From: an uncultured Spongiibacteraceae bacterium
GTDB lineage: Bacteria; Pseudomonadota; Gammaproteobacteria; Pseudomonadales; Dasaniaceae
Reading direction: 5' to 3'
DNA length: 5,301 nt
Assembly: GCA_937969395.1 (NCBI GenBank)
Contig: CALBVI010000155.1
Span: 1-5,301, forward strand
The notes under the pieces were generated by a model, which ran no database searches, had not been told where the DNA came from, and saw only the letters and a list, made by a program, of their open reading frames with translations. Below, in pieces: positions 1 through 4,852 of the stretch (positions within the stretch are counted from its first letter, which is position 1; each line of letters starts with the position of its first letter). The translations under genes and the position numbers were made by a program.

Positions 1-597
1 AACATACTTCCAGCCGTCGCGAATAAGAGAATCTTTAAAACCTGAGGTTGGCATGACTATTTGTTGGTTAGGGTGCCACCAAATATCAAGTGCGTTATTG
101 TTTTGCATACCTGCGTGAACATGGCCAATGGTTAATAAAAATGACCCTTGGTTTGGCTGTGATCCACTGGTGCCTAGGTACATGCTATAGCCTTGCATTT
201 CCCCTTCGGCTAATGGCTCATAAAGACTCCATGCCACAGCCCCATTTTGTATCCAACTATTGTCTTGATAAAAAGGTGAGAGATAATATTCTTGAAAATC
301 TTCGAGGTTCGGCCAACGAAATTTTACATCGGGCTCATTAAATCGATTAATGTCGTCATAGATGTAAGGGATTTCATCTTTTACAGTATAAAGCGCATTG
401 TAAATAGCTTGGTCAGCCCCTTCGAAAGAATTGAACGCACTTACTTGCCAATCAAAAATTTGTTCCTGATATTCTTCATGTCCTAAATAGCGGACATAAG
501 CCAACTGAACAGCAATAATGAACACAAAAATGATCGCCATCCACAGCGTTTCTTTTGTTCCGCTAAGAGGATGAACTTGTTGACTGATATCTTTCAT
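1..597 (-). CDS. Membrane-anchored periplasmic protein, DUF6162-like, C-terminus beyond the window
   Basis: An open frame of 199 codons starts at ATG 597-595 and reaches base 1 without a stop, so the C-terminus is missing. Residues 1-17 are cytoplasmic, about 18-36 form one transmembrane helix, and the rest should lie in the periplasm. The periplasmic part is rich in aromatic and acidic residues up to about 130. It then carries GHVHAG (H159, H161) and IWWHPN (H175), plausible metal ligands, and ends in a DGWKYV stretch that probably lies close to the natural end. The layout resembles DUF6162 proteins, which I recall next to metal ABC transporter genes; this assignment is from memory and unconfirmed. 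The ribosome binding site is weak (GGA about 9 bases upstream). The gene begins 39 bases after the DUF4198 gene, probably in the same transcript, so a role in metal acquisition is inferred from context. Confidence is high for the gene and moderate for the family. Confidence 0.8.
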   Translation of the reverse strand, partial: MKDISQQVHPLSGTKETLWMAIIFVFIIAVQLAYVRYLGHEEYQEQIFDWQVSAFNSFEGADQAIYNALYTVKDEIPYIYDDINRFNEPDVKFRWPNLEDFQEYYLSPFYQDNSWIQNGAVAWSLYEPLAEGEMQGYSMYLGTSGSQPNQGSFLLTIGHVHAGMQNNNALDIWWHPNQQIVMPTSGFKDSLIRDGWKYV

Positions 598-636
598 ACT
601 GTGCAATCCGACCGATGTAACAGCTGTGTTGAGCGG

Positions 637-1464
637 TTACATGTCATAGGCGCGTACCCATAATACCGCATCAAGTGAAAGCTCTTTTTTGTTATAGAGT
701 TGACCATCGTCAAGATCAAGAGCGCAAATTCCCCACCATCCGGCTTTGGGTAATCCAATCATCACTTCGCCTTGAGCATTAGCGCGAATGCTCATCGTGA
801 CAAAAGAATCTTGAGGTGGTGTTACTTTGCCAACCGGGTCAAAGGTGTTTTTTTCTAGTAAGGGATCGTGGTTTAGGTATTCAATTTCAATTTCTGCATG
901 AGGTACAGGTTTACCATTCGATAATACAACCGCGCGAAAGACACCACCTACCCAGTTGGCATAAGGTTTATCAAGGGGGACAATTTCCACTGGCAAACCT
1001 AAAGGTTGATCCCATGCGCCTGGAGCACCACCGACATTGATAACGGTTTTAGTGATCTGTTGAATATATTTATCTTCTTCGGCTTCGTAATAGGGTGATG
1101 GAGTGAGTACAAAATTATAATCACCAATTGAGCGGGTTATTGACTTAGGCAGATTGGCAACAAAAGCTGAAGCAGATTCATTATCAGAATTTGTCCATTG
1201 CACTGCTTCTAAGTGTTTTTTTAGATCGGTTGTTTTGTTGGGGATGTCTTCGCCACGATCGTGCACGACATAAAACGCTTCAGGCTCACCCATATCCATT
1301 GGATAACCGTTGCTAAACGGATGTGAAAAAATAAGCGCCCAAGAGGTTTCTTGACCTTTGGCAAGCGCTGCATCAGGGGTATATAGCATTTGAAAGTGAG
1401 CGTGACTTGTACTGCTTAGCACCATGATTATGCTAGCAATGAAGTAATTAACGGTTTTACGCAT
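637..1464 (-). CDS. Periplasmic DUF4198 protein (NikK-like metal-uptake accessory protein)
   Basis: The product has 275 residues. Residues 1-22 are a Sec signal peptide ending in SHA, so the predicted mature protein begins with H23 (HFQMLY). Family-type motifs follow: FSHPF with H48, MDMGEP with D57, PYYEAEEDKYI in the middle, GLPVEIVPL, then GKPVPHAEIEIEY and GWWGICAL in an Ig-like C-terminal half. This order is typical of DUF4198, the family that includes NikK, an extra periplasmic component of some nickel ECF transporters. It probably binds or passes on a metal ion; the metal is unknown. I chose ATG 1464 because AGGA lies 8 bases upstream and the signal peptide then has a normal length. 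The in-frame ATG at 1494 has no ribosome binding site and adds a polar ten-residue extension. The gene lies 32 bases after the NikL-like gene, a pairing that also fits a NikK/NikL-type couple. The ORF is intact. Confidence 0.88.
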   Translation of the reverse strand: MRKTVNYFIASIIMVLSSTSHAHFQMLYTPDAALAKGQETSWALIFSHPFSNGYPMDMGEPEAFYVVHDRGEDIPNKTTDLKKHLEAVQWTNSDNESASAFVANLPKSITRSIGDYNFVLTPSPYYEAEEDKYIQQITKTVINVGGAPGAWDQPLGLPVEIVPLDKPYANWVGGVFRAVVLSNGKPVPHAEIEIEYLNHDPLLEKNTFDPVGKVTPPQDSFVTMSIRANAQGEVMIGLPKAGWWGICALDLDDGQLYNKKELSLDAVLWVRAYDM

Positions 1465-1496
1465 GGTGGAGTTCCTATCACTATTTTTAATCATGA

Positions 1497-1802
1497 TTAG
1501 TATTCAATATCTCGGCTATCGATTTCTATGGTATGGCCTTCGCCAGCTAAATACTGCACCCAATAATCAACGGCGGGTTTATCAAAAGTGTATTCGCTGT
1601 ATTCGCTCATTTCACCTTGAATCAGAATTTTTCCAGATTGATCGATAATGTGTATTTCGATGCCGGCGGCGCTACCCCCGTCACTAAAGCCTCCTTCGCA
1701 GGAAATAGTTTCATCGCCGTTGTCATAGCAATCACAAATAGGCGAGTGAGCGTAGCTGTGGCTAGCGGCGATTAATAGTAAAAAGGTGATTAATTTATAC
1801 AT
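1497..1802 (-). CDS. Small secreted NikL-like protein with three cysteines
   Basis: The product has about 101 residues. Residues 1-18 form a signal peptide ending in SYA, giving a mature protein that begins HSPICDCYD. The mature part has C23, C25 and C35, then EGGFSDGGSAAG, a KILIQGEMSE strand-turn, FDKPAVDYWVQY and a final AGEGHTIEID. This pattern looks like a single small beta-sandwich (carboxypeptidase-regulatory or NikL-like), and NikL proteins accompany DUF4198/NikK proteins in nickel ECF systems. The His, the CDC pair and C35 could bind metal or form a disulfide. The start is uncertain: ATG 1802 gives the cleanest signal peptide, with a weak AGAAG five bases upstream. ATG 1817, with GGA six bases upstream, would add five residues. 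A TTG at 1865 is unlikely. It is the first gene of its block, after a long gap, and precedes the DUF4198 gene. The family assignment comes from motif order and neighbourhood, not from a search. Confidence 0.78.
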   Translation of the reverse strand: MYKLITFLLLIAASHSYAHSPICDCYDNGDETISCEGGFSDGGSAAGIEIHIIDQSGKILIQGEMSEYSEYTFDKPAVDYWVQYLAGEGHTIEIDSRDIEY

Positions 1803-2223
1803 AAGCGCTTCTTTCATTGCGAGTCCGATGATAAGTGGGAAGAGAGCTTGCAGATGAGTTAGCAATAGCTATTCAAACTTAACATCTAGCAGGGTAGATA
1901 ATAGTTGTTTGACTGAGAGATATTAAGTTAATTCCCAATATAACTGTTAATGCTTGAATCGTGTTAAAGCTCAGTGAACGTTTTTAAATATTGGGTTGGA
2001 GGTGATTTCAAATAGCGGCCTACAGCCCACTGCTGATAGTAGTGTTAGCTTTCTTTTGTAATAAGTGGCGATGCCTTGGTTGCTGATTGTTGGATCTGCT
2101 GTTTTAGTAAGCTAGGCACTGTTAACGTTTATGTTAAGCATTGCTTTAACGGTTTTATAGCCTATTTTAAGCGTTGATTGTGTTTAGAAAAGTATCTTTT
2201 ACACCTGAGCTTTTTTTATACGG
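1803..2223. other. Intergenic gap of about 420 bases with no gene seen
   Basis: I find no convincing coding frame or RNA gene here on either strand. It holds the candidate promoter at 1926-1898 and the palindrome at 1864-1873. It also has an imperfect stem GTTAAGC/GCTTTAAC at 2133-2150, an AT-rich inverted repeat at 2180-2204 (GTGT, AAAAG-TAT-CTTTT, ACAC), and a plus-strand GGAGGTGAT at 1998-2006 with no start codon to serve. No good minus-strand terminator follows the membrane-anchored protein gene, so some transcription may read across the gap. Confidence 0.5.
1898..1926 (-). promoter_or_regulatory. Candidate promoter for the NikL-like/DUF4198/DUF6162-like block
   Basis: On the minus strand TTAATA (1926-1921, four of six matches to the -35 consensus) is 17 bases from TATTAT (1903-1898). 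Transcription would begin near 1890, some 75 to 90 bases before the likely start codon. The ten-base palindrome AATAGCTATT at 1864-1873 lies just downstream and could be an operator. Such matches are common in AT-rich DNA, so this is tentative. Confidence 0.3.
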
Positions 2224-2790
2224 CTAATAAGTTGGAATCAATACGATTTGGTCGTAAAAGCCTGCGACTTCTAATTCAATTGTAATAGCTTGTTCAGAAA
2301 TGTTGAGCCAAAACCAGCCGTGCTGACCTGTGTAGGGCGATACTATAGAGCCGCTATCGGTAGAGGCTTCACCTTCGCTATAGCGGGTGAAAAATTCTGT
2401 TTCTAGTGTGTTGGGGTGGCCGTGAAAATCATAATAGGTTTCACCATTGTCGACAGACCAGCGGTAAACAATACTATCGCCTTGCTTCATCTCTGCCTTG
2501 TATTCAACAGAGGCATCGAGTGCTAATTCTATCGTCAATGTTTCATGTTTGAAGGTCTTGGTATTCGCAACAAAGTTTTCACCAATAGTAGCAGGGTCTG
2601 CTCTGCCGAAGTCGTTATAGACGATGGGGAAATCATTGGGGTCTATTAGCCGATAGTTTAACCCCGTTGTTGACACTTCAGCTGTATTGGCTGCCATAGT
2701 TTGAGCTTGTTGTGGTTGAATGTTGATACCAACAAGGCTGCCTATCAGTAAGGTGGCAATGATAATAAAAAAGAGGCTAGATCGGTTCAT
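2224..2790 (-). CDS. Single-anchor periplasmic protein of the 'transmembrane anchor' type found beside HupE/UreJ genes
   Basis: The product has 188 residues. One hydrophobic helix (about 6-22) is followed by a Q/A/T-rich linker (25-42) and a periplasmic domain predicted to be mostly beta strands. The domain carries GDSIVYRWSV (W111), YDFHGHP (D121, H123, H125), SPYTGQHGWFWLN (H157, W159, W161) and ends in GFYDQIVLIPTY. The His and Trp residues cluster in two loops, which suggests a metal or ligand site. I recognise the pattern as the protein often annotated only as 'transmembrane anchor protein' next to HupE/UreJ genes; no biochemical function is known to me. The helix lacks a lipobox Cys, so it is either an uncleaved anchor or a signal peptide. 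ATG 2790 has AGGA eight bases upstream. It starts 35 bases after the HupE-like gene and is the last gene of the block; I see no good terminator after it. Confidence 0.85.
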   Translation of the reverse strand: MNRSSLFFIIIATLLIGSLVGINIQPQQAQTMAANTAEVSTTGLNYRLIDPNDFPIVYNDFGRADPATIGENFVANTKTFKHETLTIELALDASVEYKAEMKQGDSIVYRWSVDNGETYYDFHGHPNTLETEFFTRYSEGEASTDSGSIVSPYTGQHGWFWLNISEQAITIELEVAGFYDQIVLIPTY

Positions 2791-2825
2791 GTAAAAATTC
2801 CTAAGATAGTGTTAGCTTGATGGTA

Positions 2826-3530
2826 TTAGCTAAATAGGGTGTATTGCTTTAATTGATAAGCTAATAAAGCAAAACCAGCGATCATTAAGGCGATATTAAT
2901 TGATGTCGCAATGTGTTTATTGGTGCGAAGTACTGAAATGTATTTTAAAAGTATTAGTGCAGCAATTAATGCAGTGATTTGCCCTAGCTCTACGCCAACA
3001 TTAAAGGCGAGCAGATTAGGAATTAAGCCTTCATCACGAACGGCTAATGCCTGCAATTTAGTCGCAAGTCCAAGGCCATGGAATAGGCCAAAAATTAAAA
3101 CGACGATTTTTTCATTAGGGCGATCGCCTAAAAAAGTTTTAAATCCATCGAGATTATCGAAGCCTTTGTAAGCAACAGAAAAACCGATAATGGCATCAAT
3201 TAAATAGGGATTAACGTTCCAACTAAACGCAACGCCTGCTATTAAGGTAATACTGTGGCCTATGGCGAATAAACTGACGAGCACTAATACATCTTGCAGT
3301 TTTTTAATATAAAAAATAACGCCAAGTAAAAATAATAAGTGATCATAGCCGGTCAGCATATGCTTAGCGCCAAGCCATAAGTAGTGCGGTAGTTGAACGC
3401 CGGATAATGCACGAAGAGCGAGAATGTCTTCAGTGCTCACTTCATGCGAGAGTGAAAAACTACTGATCAATAAGAGGCCTAGTAGTAAAAAAATCTTAGC
3501 AAATAATGATCTGTTCATTGCGATACTCAT
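2826..3530 (-). CDS. HupE/UreJ-type membrane protein (putative nickel/cobalt or related metal transporter)
   Basis: The product has 234 residues: an N-terminal signal-like helix (to about residue 28, before SHEV), then about six transmembrane segments. H57-MLTGY-D63-H64 is exactly the HX5DH motif reported as essential for nickel transport in HupE. Further motifs are FAIGHSITL (H92), NPYLIDAIIG, FGLFHGLGLATK (H151) and FNVGVELGQ (E181, Q184). These point to the HupE/UreJ_2 branch. It should sit in the inner membrane and move or bind a divalent metal; nickel or cobalt is the family precedent, and the actual metal is not known here. It starts 9 bases after the cytochrome b gene. ATG 3530 has no ribosome binding site; an in-frame ATG at 3518 (M5) has a weak GAG seven bases upstream and gives the N-terminus MNRSLF, so it is at least as likely. 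Confidence 0.9.
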   Translation of the reverse strand: MSIAMNRSLFAKIFLLLGLLLISSFSLSHEVSTEDILALRALSGVQLPHYLWLGAKHMLTGYDHLLFLLGVIFYIKKLQDVLVLVSLFAIGHSITLIAGVAFSWNVNPYLIDAIIGFSVAYKGFDNLDGFKTFLGDRPNEKIVVLIFGLFHGLGLATKLQALAVRDEGLIPNLLAFNVGVELGQITALIAALILLKYISVLRTNKHIATSINIALMIAGFALLAYQLKQYTLFS

Positions 3531-3539
3531 CTGTATAAA

Positions 3540-4082
3540 TTATTTTTTTGGCCAAAAAATACGAAGAAAAGTTTCGTCATCGTTAAACATCATATGCTTG
3601 AATGCAGCCGATAGATGTAAGGTCGCAATACAAATTAATGCCGTGCTGGCATAAAAATGAATAGAGTGACTAAACTGACTTAAGCCTTCGATATAACCTG
3701 TTGGGCTGGGTATCTGTAGCCAGTCAAAAATAATAATGTTAGCGCCAGCTGCCCACAATATCATGGGGCCAGAAATTAATAATAAGATGAGAAAAAACAG
3801 CATAAAATAATGCGCCATTTTTCCAGTATTGTGTGCCCATTTTTTTTGTCCGGTTATTGCTGGGTGCCCGCTCTTAAAGCGCCAATAAATACGTAGTAGA
3901 AAGAACACATAACCACAGGCAGCAATAGAGATATGCAATAAAGCCAATTCAGCAGCGTTTTCTGTATGTTCACTACGGATACTATTGCCGATAAACCATA
4001 AGGTAATAATAAGCGATGCTGTAATCCAATGGAGCGTAATGGAGATCCAGCCGTAACTATTTTTGTTGTCTGATAGCTGCAT
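3540..4082 (-). CDS. Cytochrome b561-type membrane protein (cytochrome b/b6 domain)
   Basis: The product has 180 residues and four transmembrane helices (about 13-32, 46-66, 90-113 and 141-161). The four histidines expected to hold two b hemes are present: H18 in SITLHW, H50 in ALLHIS, H142 in HSIHFYAS and H156 in TLHLSAAFKH. H142 and H156 are 14 residues apart, the family spacing. R64 (LLRIYWR) and the C-terminal FNDDETFLRIFWP are also typical. It is an inner-membrane electron carrier, likely taking electrons from the quinol pool to a periplasmic acceptor. That the partner is part of the metal system is inferred only from the neighbouring HupE-like gene, nine bases downstream. It is the first gene of its block. 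I see no clear ribosome binding site before ATG 4082, and there is no other early Met, so translation may start in an unusual way or be weak. Confidence 0.9.
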   Translation of the reverse strand: MQLSDNKNSYGWISITLHWITASLIITLWFIGNSIRSEHTENAAELALLHISIAACGYVFFLLRIYWRFKSGHPAITGQKKWAHNTGKMAHYFMLFFLILLLISGPMILWAAGANIIIFDWLQIPSPTGYIEGLSQFSHSIHFYASTALICIATLHLSAAFKHMMFNDDETFLRIFWPKK

Positions 4083-4139
4083 AAAAAGTCGTTAAATAAG
4101 ATTTTATGTTATTAAAATATCGGGGTTTAATGAAAGACA

Positions 4140-4165
4140 GATAACATTAGAGGGTGAATATTATC
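4140..4165 (-). promoter_or_regulatory. Inverted repeat in the operon leader (operator or RNA hairpin)
   Basis: On the minus strand GATAATATT (4165-4157) and AATGTTATC (4148-4140) flank an eight-base loop CACCCTCT. As DNA the arms match at eight of nine positions. In the minus-strand transcript the odd position is a U-G pair, so the stem is complete. It lies just downstream of the proposed start of transcription and 57 bases before the cytochrome b start codon. It could be a repressor site or a leader hairpin. The arm AATGTTAT resembles a Zur half-site, but the arms face the wrong way for a normal Zur box. Confidence 0.4.
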
Positions 4166-4187
4166 AGGTTTATAGACAGATGTTTTT

Positions 4188-4215
4188 ATTATAACGAGGT
4201 TTTACGATTTGTTTG
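4188..4215 (-). promoter_or_regulatory. Candidate sigma-70 promoter for the cytochrome b-HupE operon
   Basis: A perfect -10 hexamer TATAAT lies at 4193-4188 on the minus strand. Sixteen bases upstream, CAAACA (4215-4210) is a poor -35 with three of six matches. Transcription would start near 4181, leaving a leader of about 100 bases before ATG 4082. Its position just after the terminator of the previous gene pair supports the call; the weak -35 suggests that an activator may be needed. Confidence 0.45.
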
Positions 4216-4286
4216 AGAGGGGAGAGTGTAAATAAGAGTAAAGTTAAAGCTTGGGGGAAGAGAGGCTTACTTTAAGTGGGGATAAG

Positions 4287-4333
4287 AAAAATAAAAGCTC
4301 GTTAATATTAGCGTTGACGCCAATATTAACGAG
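4287..4333 (-). terminator. Intrinsic terminator after the DUF6644 pair
   Basis: Bases 4298-4309 (CTCGTTAATATT) and 4322-4333 (AATATTAACGAG) are exact reverse complements. Inside them lies one mismatch and a further GCG/CGC pairing around a TTGA (plus strand) loop. In the minus-strand direction the hairpin is followed by CTTTTATTTTT, a T-rich tail; the plus-strand side has only ATAAAAG. It starts 17 bases after the stop of the second DUF6644 gene and separates that pair from the cytochrome b operon. The stem is AT-rich, so efficiency may be moderate. Confidence 0.75.
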
Positions 4334-4349
4334 ATAAAAGTGTGTAGTG

Positions 4350-4838
4350 CTAGCCTGTGCTTACATAAGGGATTAAGCGACCTAATAGCAATACGCCAAA
4401 CCAACAAATTAATGAGGTGAACGCAACGGTTTTAACAATTGCAGGTGTATCGTCATCATCACTTAATTGATCAACGATAGGTTGTAGCTTCCATAAAAAC
4501 CAAAGGGCGTTTAGTCCAGCAATAAATACCAATACCATTTTAAATAGGAATCCGGTGTTCGATGCATAGCGCAGTGGATCACCAAACATAAATAAAACAC
4601 CTGTGATCAAGTTAAGACCAAAGCCTATAAATATCCACGGCAATAGTGAGTGCGATGCACGCAAGCTAATAACGCGAAAGAAACCGGCTAAGCGAAGATC
4701 GGTAATAATCAGCGCGCCTAACATGAGAGATAGCCCTATAAAATGGATAATTTCCATTAATGGCCATAGCCAGTAGATGGATGTTACCCAAGTATAGATT
4801 GAGCCACCCACTAAAGATTGTGCAAATGCTTCTAACAT
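4350..4838 (-). CDS. Four-helix membrane protein of the DUF6644 type (second of a tandem pair)
   Basis: The product has 162 residues, with hydrophobic segments at about 25-46, 66-86, 97-117 and 136-156. Conserved-looking residues are H32 in IIHFIGL, D47 and R49 in ITDLRLAG, N76 and G80 in LNLITG, K100 in FLFKM, and C145-W146 followed by GRLIPY. These match the DUF6644 layout as I recall it. An acidic loop (SDDDD, residues 126-130) lies between helices three and four. The function is unknown; a buried His with Asp and Arg would suit heme, quinone or metal binding, but this is a guess. ATG 4838 is supported by AGGAG nine bases upstream, and this site overlaps the stop codon of the preceding gene, so the two are probably translationally coupled. 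A terminator follows directly downstream. Confidence 0.88.
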   Translation of the reverse strand: MLEAFAQSLVGGSIYTWVTSIYWLWPLMEIIHFIGLSLMLGALIITDLRLAGFFRVISLRASHSLLPWIFIGFGLNLITGVLFMFGDPLRYASNTGFLFKMVLVFIAGLNALWFLWKLQPIVDQLSDDDDTPAIVKTVAFTSLICWFGVLLLGRLIPYVSTG

Positions 4839-4847
4839 TAGTTTGTT

Positions 4848-4852
4848 CTCCT
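4848..4852 (-). promoter_or_regulatory. Ribosome binding site AGGAG overlapping the upstream stop codon
   Basis: On the minus strand CTCTAGGAGAAC holds the TAG stop of the first DUF6644 gene, and the same AG begins AGGAG, nine bases before ATG 4838. This fixes the start of the second gene and implies that ribosomes finishing the first gene help start the second. Confidence 0.75.

Noticed and set aside
90..486. Two plus-strand open frames of 83 and 64 codons
   Set aside because: They lie opposite the intact DUF6162-like minus-strand frame, have no ribosome binding sites and no recognisable domain.
816..1040. Plus-strand open frame of 74 codons
   Set aside because: It is antisense to the well-supported DUF4198 gene and its product has no protein-like features.
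1463..1648. Plus-strand open frame of 61 codons
   Set aside because: Antisense to the ends of the DUF4198 and NikL-like genes; reads as a shadow.
1497..1865. Longer version of the NikL-like protein from TTG 1865
   Set aside because: The added residues give a second hydrophobic stretch before a complete signal peptide, and the TTG has no good ribosome binding site.
2121..2150. GTTAAC and GTTAAGC/GCTTTAAC repeats as a terminator for the anchored-protein gene
   Set aside because: No T run follows on the minus strand and the stem has a bulge.
2180..2217. Plus-strand hairpin with a T run that resembles a terminator
   Set aside because: The stem is AT-rich with a bulge, six bases separate it from the T run, and there is no plus-strand gene for it to end.
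2911..3171. Plus-strand open frame of 86 codons
   Set aside because: Antisense to the HupE-like gene with its clear family motifs.
3424..3654. Plus-strand open frame of 76 codons
   Set aside because: It crosses the junction of two real minus-strand genes and has no features of its own.
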